Part shown: in pieces, positions 54,444-63,723 of the stretch
Layout: every line of letters begins with the position of its first letter
Numbering within the stretch: position 1 is the first letter of the stretch
Source of the DNA: Anaerotignum neopropionicum
GTDB lineage: Bacteria; Bacillota; Clostridia; Lachnospirales; Anaerotignaceae
Reading direction: 5' to 3'
Assembly (NCBI RefSeq): GCF_001571775.1
Contig: NZ_LRVM01000008.1
Span: forward strand, 1 to 64,000
Length of the DNA: 64,000 bases
Made by a program: the position numbers and the translations under genes
Notes under the pieces: generated by a model
The model's database searches: none
What the model was told of the DNA's origin: nothing
What the model saw: the letters and a program-made list of their open reading frames with translations, nothing else

Positions 54444-55045
54444 AAACAAAAATTGCAGTTTTTGTTTCCGGCGGCGGCACTAACCTTCAGGCATTGATTG
54501 ATGCCGAAAAAAGAGGAGAAATTCCAAACGGTGAAATTGCTTTGGTTTTGGCAAGCAACGACAGTGCATATGCATTGACCAGAGCGACAGAAAACGGCAT
54601 AAAAAGCGTTGTTGTAAAAAGAAAAGAATTTCCCTCCCAAGAAACCTATGAAGAGCGGATGAAAGCCATTTTAGACGAAAACGGAATTGAAATGATTGTT
54701 TTGGCAGGCTTTATGTCTTTATTAAGCGAAGATTTTACTTCTCTTTATTCCAAAAGAATTGTGAATATCCATCCATCCTTGATTCCTTCTTTTTGCGGTA
54801 AAGGCTTTTACGGCTTGCACGTTCATGAGGCTGCTTTGGAATACGGCGTAAAGGTTACGGGCGCAACGGTGCACTATGTGAATGAAATTCCCGATGGCGG
54901 TGAAATTATTCTCCAAAAGGCAGTGGATATTTTAGCGGGAGACACCCCAGAAGTGTTGCAAAAAAGAGTCATGGAAGAAGCGGAATGGGTGCTTTTGCCC
55001 AAAGCAGTGGAAATGGTAGCCTGTAAATTACGGAAAGGAAACTGA
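54437..55045 (+). CDS. purN: Phosphoribosylglycinamide formyltransferase
   Basis: This 202-residue enzyme formylates GAR with 10-formyl-tetrahydrofolate. [14 protein letters not shown] start, active-site Asn and His in [13 protein letters not shown], and Asp in [11 protein letters not shown]. It overlaps purM and ends one base before the cyclohydrolase gene. Confidence 0.97.
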   Translation: MLKTKIAVFVSGGGTNLQALIDAEKRGEIPNGEIALVLASNDSAYALTRATENGIKSVVVKRKEFPSQETYEERMKAILDENGIEMIVLAGFMSLLSEDFTSLYSKRIVNIHPSLIPSFCGKGFYGLHVHEAALEYGVKVTGATVHYVNEIPDGGEIILQKAVDILAGDTPEVLQKRVMEEAEWVLLPKAVEMVACKLRKGN

Positions 55046-55046
55046 T

Positions 55047-55766
55047 ATGGATATTTATAAATTGAACTCCATGAAGGATTTGGTGAAAGACAACCCTTAC
55101 GTTGGCAGAGGGATTGTGATTGGGAAAACAGTGGACGGAAGCAAGGCGGCAGTTGCATATTTTATTATGGGTCGCAGTGAAAATAGCCGTAACCGTGTTT
55201 TTATTGAAAACGGTGAAGAAGTAATTATCAAGCCCTTTGATGAATCTAAGGTGGAAGACCCTTCTTTGATTATTTATTCTCCTATTAAAAAGTTGGAAAA
55301 TAAGTTGATTGTAACAAATGGTGATCAGACGGATACCATTTATGATTATGTGAAAGCAGGAAAAACCTTTGAAGAGAGCTTGGAAACAAGAGAATTTGAG
55401 CCAGACGTACCCAACTTTACACCCAGAATCAGTGGGATGCTGACATTTTCAGATGGTGACTTTGCCTATAAAATGAGTATTCTGAAAAGTACCGATGCAA
55501 AGGGCAGTGGTTGTAATCGATATACCTTTGCGTATCCTGGGTTTGATGGCTTGGGACATTTCATTCATACCTATGCTGGCGATGGCAACCCCTTGCCTAC
55601 GTTCCAAGGCGAACCCGAAAGAGTGGCAATCCCTGAAAAAATTGATGCATTCGTACAGGATATTTGGGAGAACTTGAATGAAGAAAATAAAATCTCTCTT
55701 TATGTGAGATATATTGACTTGAAAACAGGAACCATTGAAAACCGTATGATAAATAAGAATAAGTAA
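55047..55766 (+). CDS. IMP cyclohydrolase (PurO-type)
   Basis: This 239-residue, stand-alone IMP cyclohydrolase closes FAICAR to IMP. It resembles the PurO fold family best known from archaea and used in Clostridia: YVGRGIVIGKTVDGSKAAVAYFIMGRSENSRNR near the start, and FTPRISGML and FTYAYPGFDGLGHFIHTYAGDGNPLPTF-like sequence in the middle. It supplies the step missing from the shortened transformylase downstream. One base after purN. Confidence 0.9.
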   Translation: MDIYKLNSMKDLVKDNPYVGRGIVIGKTVDGSKAAVAYFIMGRSENSRNRVFIENGEEVIIKPFDESKVEDPSLIIYSPIKKLENKLIVTNGDQTDTIYDYVKAGKTFEESLETREFEPDVPNFTPRISGMLTFSDGDFAYKMSILKSTDAKGSGCNRYTFAYPGFDGLGHFIHTYAGDGNPLPTFQGEPERVAIPEKIDAFVQDIWENLNEENKISLYVRYIDLKTGTIENRMINKNK

Positions 55767-55778
55767 GGAGATTGAGAT

Positions 55779-57215
55779 ATGAATACTACAAAGGAAATTT
55801 ATCTTTCCCCCTTTTCAACCAGATATGCCAGCAAGGAGATGCAAGCTGTTTTTTCCGAGAGCTTTAAGTTCCGTACTTGGCGCAAGCTTTGGATTGCTTT
55901 GGCAAAAGCGGAAAAAGCTTTGGGTCTTGAAATTACTGATGATCAAATTGCGGAATTAGAAGCGTTCAAAGATGATGTTAATTTTGAGGTTGCGGAAGCA
56001 AGAGAAAAAATTGTACGTCACGATGTAATGAGCCATGTGTTTGCTTATGGTCAGCAATGCCCCAAGGCAGAACCCATTATCCATTTGGGCGCAACCTCCT
56101 GCTACGTTGGAGATAACACTGACGTGATTATTTTAAAAGAGGCATCTCTTATTATTTTGAAAAAAGCGGCTCAGGTAGTTAAAAATCTTTCGGAATTTGC
56201 GGAAGAGTACAAAAGCCTTCCCTGCTTGGCATATACCCATCTTCAGCCTGCGCAGCTGACAACAGTGGGCAAAAGAGCAACCCTTTGGATTTATGAATTG
56301 TGTCAGGATATTCATGAAATGGAACATCGCTTGGAAGAACTGCTTTTATTGGGTTCCAAGGGCACTACAGGTACCCAGGCAAGCTTTATGGAGCTGTTTG
56401 AAGGGGACGAAGAGAAAATCAAGAAGATGGAAGCAATGATTGCCACGGATATGGGCTTTAAGGGCTGTGTTCCTGTTTCAGGGCAGACCTATTCCCGTAA
56501 AGTAGACGCTTATTTCTTATCAGTACTTTCTGGTTTTGCCCAGAGTGCTTATAAATTTTCCAATGATATGCGTATTTTGCAGTCTTTTGAAGAAATGGAA
56601 GAGCCTTTTGAAAAAAATCAGATTGGTTCCTCTGCAATGCCTTACAAGAGAAACCCCATGAGAAGCGAAAGAATTTCCGCTTTGGCTCGTTATGTTATTG
56701 TGGATTCCTTAAATCCTGCTTTAACCGCAGGAACCCAGTGGTTTGAAAGAACCTTGGATGATTCTGCAAACAAGCGTATTTCCAGCGCAGAGGCGTTTTT
56801 GGCGGTGGATTCCATTTTAAATATTTACATGAATGTAACAGCCGGCTTGGTGGTTTATGATAAGGTTGTGGAACGTCGTGTGATGGAAAAACTGCCCTTT
56901 ATGGCAACGGAAAACATCATGATGAAATCCGTGAAAAAAGGCGGCAACAGACAGGAATTACATGAAGGATTGCGCACCCACTCCCATGCGGCGGCGGCAA
57001 AGGTAAAGCTTGAAGGTGGTAAGAACGACTTAATTGAAAGAATTGCGGCGGACGATGCATTCCCCTTGACCTTGGAAGAAATTCAAGCGGAATTGAATCC
57101 GGCTTTGTATATCGGCAGAAGTGCATCACAGGTAGATGAGTTTATAAAAGAGGTAGCGCAACCGATTATCAAAAAATGGCATGATGCAGAAATTCAAGCG
57201 GAGTTAAAGGTATAA
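55779..57215 (+). CDS. purB: Adenylosuccinate lyase
   Basis: This 478-residue enzyme cleaves SAICAR and adenylosuccinate to release fumarate. TRYASKEMQAVFSE start, HLGATSCYVGDNTD, THLQPAQLTTVGKRA, and the signature GSSAMPYKRNPMRSERI with the mobile active-site Ser. Long subgroup like the mammalian enzyme. Twelve bases after the cyclohydrolase. Confidence 0.97.
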   Translation: MNTTKEIYLSPFSTRYASKEMQAVFSESFKFRTWRKLWIALAKAEKALGLEITDDQIAELEAFKDDVNFEVAEAREKIVRHDVMSHVFAYGQQCPKAEPIIHLGATSCYVGDNTDVIILKEASLIILKKAAQVVKNLSEFAEEYKSLPCLAYTHLQPAQLTTVGKRATLWIYELCQDIHEMEHRLEELLLLGSKGTTGTQASFMELFEGDEEKIKKMEAMIATDMGFKGCVPVSGQTYSRKVDAYFLSVLSGFAQSAYKFSNDMRILQSFEEMEEPFEKNQIGSSAMPYKRNPMRSERISALARYVIVDSLNPALTAGTQWFERTLDDSANKRISSAEAFLAVDSILNIYMNVTAGLVVYDKVVERRVMEKLPFMATENIMMKSVKKGGNRQELHEGLRTHSHAAAAKVKLEGGKNDLIERIAADDAFPLTLEEIQAELNPALYIGRSASQVDEFIKEVAQPIIKKWHDAEIQAELKV

Positions 57216-57223
57216 AGAAATAT

Positions 57224-57425
57224 CTTGGAGGCGCTGCCTCCAAACCTCCCCAAGGGACGAGTCCCTTGACCCACCTTAACCCGCATAGAATGCGGGTTAT
57301 ATAAAAGTTTTTGGTCTTGCTTTTTACAAAAAGCAAGCGGGTGGTCATCACTTTTGCTACGCAAAAGCCAGCTTTGCTGTCTGCCCTATCTTGGGCAGTG
57401 AGTGGGTGGAACCCAAGGTTTGCCT
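57224..57425 (+). repeat. Dispersed hairpin-mosaic repeat, copy 4
   Basis: Ordered hairpins: TTGGAGGC/GCCTCCAA, CAAGGGA/TCCCTTG, AACCCGCAT/ATGCGGGTT, CTTGCTTTTT/AAAAAGCAAG, CTTTTGC/GCAAAAG, CTGCCC/GGGCAG and GGGT/ACCC. The right part matches the inverse of copy 2 closely. It fills most of the 290-base gap between purB and the transformylase gene, otherwise a tightly packed operon. Confidence 0.9.
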
Positions 57426-57508
57426 ACGATATGGGGTTCGGGGGCAGAGGCCTGAGGGCTTTTCCTTTACTAGAATACGAATTTATCTTGGACGGGGGAA
57501 TTTTAAAA

Positions 57509-58693
57509 ATGAAAGAATTTGAATTAAAGTATGGCTGTAATCCAAATCAGAAACCGGCGAGAATTTATATGGCTGATGGTAGCGAACTACCTATCAAAAT
57601 TTTGAGCGGAAAACCTGGATATATCAATTTTTTGGATGCCTTTAACAGCTGGCAGTTAGTAAAGGAATTAAAGGAAGCCTTGGGTCTGCCTGCGGCAACC
57701 TCCTTTAAGCATGTAAGCCCCACTTCTGCGGCGGTAGGGACACCCATGAGCACAGATCTGAAAAAGGCCTGCTTTGTGGGGGATATTGAAGGCTTGGATG
57801 AATCCCCTATTGCTTTGGCTTATGCAAGAGCAAGAGGGACAGATCGTTTGTGTTCCTATGGTGACTGGATTGCGTTAAGCGATGTTTGTGATGCAGTAAC
57901 GGCAATCATGATTAAGAGAGAGGTTTCGGACGGTATCATTGCACCCGGTTACACAGCAGAGGCTTTGGAAATTTTAAAAGCCAAAAGAAACGGTTCCTAT
58001 AATGTTGTGGAAATTGATGCTGATTTCCTTCCCGAAGAAAAAGAGGTCAAGCAGGTTTTTGGCATTACCTTCGAACAGGGAAGAAATAACTTTAAAATTG
58101 ACAAGGCACTTTTGGAAAATATTGTAACAGATAATAAGAATTTGACGGAAGAAGCAAAAAGAGATTTGATAGTTGCTTTGATTACCTTAAAATATACCCA
58201 GTCTAATTCCGTTTGCTTTGCAAAGGATGGACAGGCAATTGGTGTTGGTGCCGGTCAGCAGTCCCGTATTCATTGCACTCGTCTTGCAGGAAGCAAAGCA
58301 GATATTTGGCACTTACGTCAGTGCGAAAAGGTGTTGAACCTGCCATTTTTGCCTTCCATAGCTCGTCCTGCAAGGGATAATGCCATTGATATTTATATTT
58401 CTGACGATTATGAGGATGTTTTGGCAGACGGCACTTGGGAAACGATTTTCTCTGTAAAGCCTGAACCCTTGACAAGAGAAGAAAAGAAAGCATACCTTGC
58501 TACAATCAAAGGCGTAGCTTTAGGCAGTGATGCTTTCTTCCCTTTTGGTGACAATATCGAAAGAGCGGCAAAAAGCGGCGTTTCCTATATCGCAGAACCC
58601 GGCGGTTCTATCCGTGACGATAATGTGATTGAAACCTGTAACAAATATAACATGGTAATGGCGTTTACAGGGATGCGATTGTTCCATCATTAA
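57509..58693 (+). CDS. AICAR formyltransferase without IMP cyclohydrolase domain
   Basis: This 394-residue protein corresponds to the C-terminal transformylase domain of PurH. It formylates AICAR (ZMP) with 10-formyl-tetrahydrofolate. KYGCNPNQKPARIY start, TSFKHVSPTSAAVG with the catalytic Lys-His pair, and TQSNSVCFAKDGQAIGVGAGQQSRIHC are typical. No N-terminal MGS-like cyclohydrolase domain is present. The ATG at 57509 is used; earlier in-frame starts lie in the repeat. Its substrate ZMP is the riboswitch ligand. Confidence 0.95.
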   Translation: MKEFELKYGCNPNQKPARIYMADGSELPIKILSGKPGYINFLDAFNSWQLVKELKEALGLPAATSFKHVSPTSAAVGTPMSTDLKKACFVGDIEGLDESPIALAYARARGTDRLCSYGDWIALSDVCDAVTAIMIKREVSDGIIAPGYTAEALEILKAKRNGSYNVVEIDADFLPEEKEVKQVFGITFEQGRNNFKIDKALLENIVTDNKNLTEEAKRDLIVALITLKYTQSNSVCFAKDGQAIGVGAGQQSRIHCTRLAGSKADIWHLRQCEKVLNLPFLPSIARPARDNAIDIYISDDYEDVLADGTWETIFSVKPEPLTREEKKAYLATIKGVALGSDAFFPFGDNIERAAKSGVSYIAEPGGSIRDDNVIETCNKYNMVMAFTGMRLFHH

Positions 58694-58712
58694 GAAGCGG
58701 AGGGCATTTAGA

Positions 58713-59975
58713 ATGAAAGTTATGGTAATTGGCGGTGGCGGCAGAGAGCATGCCATTGTGAAGAAAATCAAAGAAAATTCCAATGTAACTGAGCTTTTTG
58801 TGCTGCCTGGTAACGGTGGGATTGCCCAAGATGCTACTTGCGTGGATATTGGCGTAAAGGAAGTAGAAAAAATCGTTGCCTTTGCAGTGGAAAATAAAAT
58901 CGAGTTTGCTGTAGTAGCTCCGGATGATCCCCTTGTATTAGGTGTTGTGGATGCGTTGGAAAACGTTGAAATTCCTTGCTTTGGCCCCAACAAAAGAGCG
59001 GCGATTTTGGAGGGAAGCAAGGTTTTCTCCAAAAATTTAATGAAAAAATACAACATCCCTACGGCAGAATATGAAGTGTTTGACGATATGGCAAAGGCTT
59101 TGGAATATTTGGAAACAGCACCCATTCCTACGGTAATTAAGGCGGATGGCTTGGCCTTGGGAAAAGGGGTTGTGATTGCGGAAACAAGAGAAGCGGCGAA
59201 GGCTGCCGTTCGTTCCATGATGGAGGATAAAATTTTTGGCGCTAGCGGTGATCATATTGTCATTGAGGAGTTTCTCACAGGCCCCGAGGTTTCCGTCCTT
59301 GCCTTTACCGACGGCAAAACCATGATTCCCATGGTTTCCTCCATGGATCATAAAAGAGCGTTGGATGGAGATAAGGGCTTAAATACAGGGGGCATGGGCA
59401 CGATTGCACCAAACCCGTATTATACAGATAAAATCGCCGCAGAATGTATGGAAACCATTTTTCTGCCCACCATGGAGGCAATGAATCAAGAGGACAGAAC
59501 CTTTAAGGGCTGTTTGTATTTCGGCTTGATGCTTACCCCTAATGGCCCAAAGACAATCGAATATAACTGCCGTTTTGGTGATCCCGAAACACAGGTTGTA
59601 TTACCACTGTTGGAAAGTGACCTTTTGACCATTATGCAGCATATCGCAAAGGGTACCTTGGCAGAAGCAGAGGTGAAGTTTGGAGAAAAAGCTGCCTGCT
59701 GTGTAATTATGGCTTCTAACGGTTATCCCGGAAAATATGAAACAGGGTTCCCTATTACTTTACCCGAAAACAGCAACCAGATTTATGTTGCAGGGGCAAA
59801 AATCAAGGATGGCGTTATGGTAACAGGCGGCGGACGTGTATTGGGTGTGACGGAAGTGGCTAATTCCTTGGAAGAAGCAATTGGGAAGGCGTATGAAACA
59901 GTAAAAACCGTAAAATTCGAGAATGCATATTACCGCAATGATATTGGTAAAAAAGCTTTAGCAGCGGAGGTGTAA
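58713..59975 (+). CDS. purD: Phosphoribosylamine-glycine ligase
   Basis: This 420-residue ATP-grasp enzyme joins glycine to phosphoribosylamine. MVIGGGGREHAIV start, ATP-grasp VIKADGLALGKGV, DHKRALDGDKGLNTGGMGT and YNCRFGDPETQ. It begins 19 bases after the transformylase and ends two bases before purL. Confidence 0.97.
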   Translation: MKVMVIGGGGREHAIVKKIKENSNVTELFVLPGNGGIAQDATCVDIGVKEVEKIVAFAVENKIEFAVVAPDDPLVLGVVDALENVEIPCFGPNKRAAILEGSKVFSKNLMKKYNIPTAEYEVFDDMAKALEYLETAPIPTVIKADGLALGKGVVIAETREAAKAAVRSMMEDKIFGASGDHIVIEEFLTGPEVSVLAFTDGKTMIPMVSSMDHKRALDGDKGLNTGGMGTIAPNPYYTDKIAAECMETIFLPTMEAMNQEDRTFKGCLYFGLMLTPNGPKTIEYNCRFGDPETQVVLPLLESDLLTIMQHIAKGTLAEAEVKFGEKAACCVIMASNGYPGKYETGFPITLPENSNQIYVAGAKIKDGVMVTGGGRVLGVTEVANSLEEAIGKAYETVKTVKFENAYYRNDIGKKALAAEV

Positions 59976-59977
59976 GC

Positions 59978-62900
59978 ATGGTTTACAGAGTTTATGTAGA
60001 GAAAAAACAAGGGCTTACAGCAGAAGCAGATGCTTTGCGCCATGATATTGTAAGCTTGCTAGGCGTTGAAAGCTTGACCGATTTACGCCTTTTCAATCGC
60101 TATGATGTGGAAAACATTGAAAAGGATTTATTTGAGTATTGCAAAACCACTGTTTTTTCCGAACCTCAGCTTGACGATTTAAGGGAAGAATTGCCTGGGG
60201 AGCATGCAGTTGTTTTTGCAGTTGAATATTTGCCGGGGCAGTTTGACCAAAGAGCAAATTCTGCGGCAGAATGTATTCAGATTATTTCTAAAAAAGAAAG
60301 ACCCTTGGTGCGTACGGCGAAGGTTTTTTTCCTGTATGGAAAGCTGACAGAAGAAGAGATTTCTGCCATTAAAAAATATGTAATCAACCCTGTGGAAGCC
60401 AGAGAGGCGGCCTTGGACACCTTTGAAACCTTGGCTGTGCAGTACGAAATCCCCACAGAGGTGGCGACGATTGACGGGTTTCTTACATTGGACGAGGCAG
60501 GCCTAGATGCTTTTGTAAAGCAGATGGGCTTGGCCATGGATTTGGATGACATTAAGGTTTGCCAGGCTTATTTTAAGCAAGAGAACAGAAATCCTACCAT
60601 TACGGAAATCAAAATGATTGATACCTATTGGTCTGATCATTGTCGTCATACAACCTTTTTAACAACGATTGATGATATTCAGTTTGAGGACAGTCTGCTA
60701 CAGTCTGCTTACGAGGAATATTTGAAAACTAGAGAAGCAATCGGGCGTACAAAACCCATCAATTTGATGGATATGGGCACCATTGCAGCAAAGTTTTTAA
60801 AGCAACAGGGAAAACTAACCAAGCTGGATGAATCCGAGGAAATTAACGCTTGCACGGTGAAAATCGATGTGAATGTTGAGGGTGAAACTCAAAAATGGCT
60901 GTTATTATTCAAAAATGAAACCCATAACCATCCCACAGAGATTGAGCCTTTCGGTGGTGCGGCTACCTGCGTGGGTGGCGCAATTCGTGATCCGTTGTCG
61001 GGACGTTCCTATGTATATGCAGCAATGCGTGTAACGGGTGCGGGAGACCCCACGGTACCTGTTTCCCAAACTATCCCAGGAAAGCTTCCTCAGCGCAAAA
61101 TTGTAACCACAGCGGCGGCAGGCTACAGTTCTTACGGAAACCAGATTGGCCTTGCCACAGGTCAGGTGGATGAAATTTATCATCCCGGTTATGTGGCAAA
61201 GAGAATGGAAATCGGCGCAGTCATTGGTGCGGCTCCTGCGGAAAATGTGCGCAGAGAAGAACCTATTGACGGGGATATTATCATCCTTTTAGGGGGACGC
61301 ACAGGTCGTGACGGCTGTGGTGGCGCAACAGGCTCCTCCAAATCTCACACTGTAGAATCCTTAGAAAGCTGCGGCGCAGAGGTACAGAAGGGAAATGCAC
61401 CAGAAGAAAGAAAATTACAGCGTCTGTTCCGTAACCAAGAAGCGGCGAAGTTAATTAAGCGTTGCAACGACTTTGGTGCTGGCGGTGTATCTGTTGCTAT
61501 CGGTGAATTGGCACCGGGCTTAGTGATTGACTTAAATGCTGTACCAAAAAAATACGAAGGACTTGACGGAACAGAACTGGCAATCAGCGAATCTCAGGAG
61601 AGAATGGCCGTTGTTGTTGCGGCAGAGGATGTGGAACGTTTTAAAGAATTGGCTTATGGTGAAAACTTAGAGGCTACTGTGGTTGCAGAGGTGAAGGCAG
61701 AGCCACGCTTGATAATGCATTGGAATGGCAAGAATATTGTGAATATTTCCCGGAAATTTTTGGATTCCAATGGTGCGGAAAAGCACATTTCCATTGCACC
61801 TGAGGCACCCAAAGCCATTACAAAGGAACTTCCTACAAGTTTTAAAGAGGGATTTTTGGCAGTGGCGGAGGATTTGAATGTCTGCTCCAAGCGAGGGCTT
61901 TCCGAACGATTTGACTCTACCATCGGCGCAGGAACTGTACTCATGCCTTTTGGCGGAAAAACCCAGAGAACCCCGATTCAAGCAATGGTAAATAAGGTTT
62001 CCGTGGAGAAAAAGGATACCACGACCTGTTCCTTAATGGCATGGGGATACAATCCTTTTATCGCCGAGGCAAGTCCTTACCACAGTGCATATCTTGCTGT
62101 TGTGGAATCGGTGACAAAACTTGTGGCAACAGGAGCAAAGTTTGAGGATGTTTATTTATCCTTCCAGGAATATTTTGAAAAGCCTTTGAAGGTCGGAAAA
62201 CGCTGGGGCAAGCCTTTGGCGGCATTACTGGGTGCTTTTATGGCTCAAAAAGGCTTGGAAATTGCTGCCATTGGCGGCAAGGACTCCATGAGTGGCAGTT
62301 TTGAGCACATTGATGTACCACCTACCTTGGTATCCTTTGCGGTAACAACGGAAGAAATAAGCAATATTATTTCTCCTGAGTTTAAAGGTGCGGGGCATAA
62401 GGTTGCTTTATTATTGCCTGAATATGATGAAAATGGCTTACCTACCACGGAAAGCTTAAAAGCAAACTTTGATTTAATTAATCAATTCATGAGAGCTGGC
62501 AAGGTTTTGAGCGCATACACACCCACCTATGGCGGGGTGGCAGAAGCTATTTTAAAAATGTCTATGGGCAATGAACTTGGTTTTACCTTTGCAGAAGGGA
62601 TTTCCTTGGATACAGTATTCGGGTATCAATATGGCGGATTTCTATTGGAAATGGCAGGAGAAATTGAGGAAGGCATTCTTCTTGGTGAAACAACCGAAAA
62701 GCAGGCAATTGTGTGCGAAAAAGAAGAACTTCCTATGGGAGCGTTGATTGATCTTTATGAAGGGAAGCTTGAGAAGGTTTTTCCTTGTAATATTTCTGAA
62801 AAATCAGAAGGAATTCCTACCTTTACCTTTAACACAGAGAAAAAGTATCAGGCGAAGCTCTCTTTTGCCCAGCCGAAAGTGTTGATACCTGTATTCCCTG

Positions 62901-63667
62901 GTACAAATTGTGAGTATGATTCGGCTAAGGCGGTGGAAAGAGCTGGGGCAAAGGCTGAGATTTTTGTCATCAACAACTTATCTGCGGCGGGAATTAGTGA
63001 TTCTATTCAGAGATTTGCAAAAGAGGTTCAGAATTCCCAGATGATTTTTATTCCCGGAGGTTTTTCCGGCGGAGATGAACCTGACGGTTCCGGTAAATTT
63101 ATTACGGCGTTTTTCCGTAATCCTGAAATCAAAGAAGTTGTAACACAACTTTTAGAGGAAAAAGACGGGTTAATGTGCGGAATTTGTAATGGATTCCAAG
63201 CACTTATTAAATTGGGATTGGTTCCTTTTGGGAAAATAATGGATACAGATGAAACATGCCCTACCCTTTCTTATAATACAATTGGTCGTCACCAATCAAA
63301 ATTGGTACGCACCAGAATTGCTTCCAACAATTCCCCTTGGTTAATGAATGTGGAACCGGGAGAAATTTTTACCGTCCCTGTTTCTCATGGAGAAGGAAGA
63401 TTGTTGGTTGATGCTGAATTGGTGAAAGAATTAGCAAAAAACGGCCAAATTCTCACCCAATATGTGGATGACAAAGGAAATGCAACGAATAAAATTCAGT
63501 ACAATCCAAATGGATCCGTTTCGGCAATTGAAGGATTGATTTCACCGAACGGTCGGATTATTGGAAAAATGGGGCATTCAGAGCGAGTTGGTGATAACTT
63601 GTATCAAAATGTACAGGGGAAGTATGATATGAAATTGTTTTTATCAGCAGTACAATATTATAAATAA
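59978..63667 (+). CDS. purL: Phosphoribosylformylglycinamidine synthase (large, single-chain)
   Basis: This 1229-residue enzyme converts FGAR to FGAM using glutamine and ATP. It has the single-chain layout: an N-terminal PurS-like domain, two AIR-synthase-like halves (DTYWSDHCRHTTF, ETHNHPTEIEPFGGA, GIGGKDSMSG-like IGGKDSMSGS), and a C-terminal glutaminase with nucleophile Cys1070 in GICNG and His1137 in SHGEGR. Clostridial variant rather than the split purS-purQ-purL of Bacillus. Last gene of the operon. Confidence 0.97.
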   Translation: MVYRVYVEKKQGLTAEADALRHDIVSLLGVESLTDLRLFNRYDVENIEKDLFEYCKTTVFSEPQLDDLREELPGEHAVVFAVEYLPGQFDQRANSAAECIQIISKKERPLVRTAKVFFLYGKLTEEEISAIKKYVINPVEAREAALDTFETLAVQYEIPTEVATIDGFLTLDEAGLDAFVKQMGLAMDLDDIKVCQAYFKQENRNPTITEIKMIDTYWSDHCRHTTFLTTIDDIQFEDSLLQSAYEEYLKTREAIGRTKPINLMDMGTIAAKFLKQQGKLTKLDESEEINACTVKIDVNVEGETQKWLLLFKNETHNHPTEIEPFGGAATCVGGAIRDPLSGRSYVYAAMRVTGAGDPTVPVSQTIPGKLPQRKIVTTAAAGYSSYGNQIGLATGQVDEIYHPGYVAKRMEIGAVIGAAPAENVRREEPIDGDIIILLGGRTGRDGCGGATGSSKSHTVESLESCGAEVQKGNAPEERKLQRLFRNQEAAKLIKRCNDFGAGGVSVAIGELAPGLVIDLNAVPKKYEGLDGTELAISESQERMAVVVAAEDVERFKELAYGENLEATVVAEVKAEPRLIMHWNGKNIVNISRKFLDSNGAEKHISIAPEAPKAITKELPTSFKEGFLAVAEDLNVCSKRGLSERFDSTIGAGTVLMPFGGKTQRTPIQAMVNKVSVEKKDTTTCSLMAWGYNPFIAEASPYHSAYLAVVESVTKLVATGAKFEDVYLSFQEYFEKPLKVGKRWGKPLAALLGAFMAQKGLEIAAIGGKDSMSGSFEHIDVPPTLVSFAVTTEEISNIISPEFKGAGHKVALLLPEYDENGLPTTESLKANFDLINQFMRAGKVLSAYTPTYGGVAEAILKMSMGNELGFTFAEGISLDTVFGYQYGGFLLEMAGEIEEGILLGETTEKQAIVCEKEELPMGALIDLYEGKLEKVFPCNISEKSEGIPTFTFNTEKKYQAKLSFAQPKVLIPVFPGTNCEYDSAKAVERAGAKAEIFVINNLSAAGISDSIQRFAKEVQNSQMIFIPGGFSGGDEPDGSGKFITAFFRNPEIKEVVTQLLEEKDGLMCGICNGFQALIKLGLVPFGKIMDTDETCPTLSYNTIGRHQSKLVRTRIASNNSPWLMNVEPGEIFTVPVSHGEGRLLVDAELVKELAKNGQILTQYVDDKGNATNKIQYNPNGSVSAIEGLISPNGRIIGKMGHSERVGDNLYQNVQGKYDMKLFLSAVQYYK

Positions 63668-63683
63668 ATTATTGACAATCTCC

Positions 63684-63723
63684 AAAATATCCCGATAATA
63701 TAATTATGTCGGGATATTTTTTT
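63684..63723 (+). terminator. Terminator of the pur operon
   Basis: A 12-bp stem AAAATATCCCGA/TCGGGATATTTT with a 13-base loop and a T run, 17 bases after the purL stop. Confidence 0.93.
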
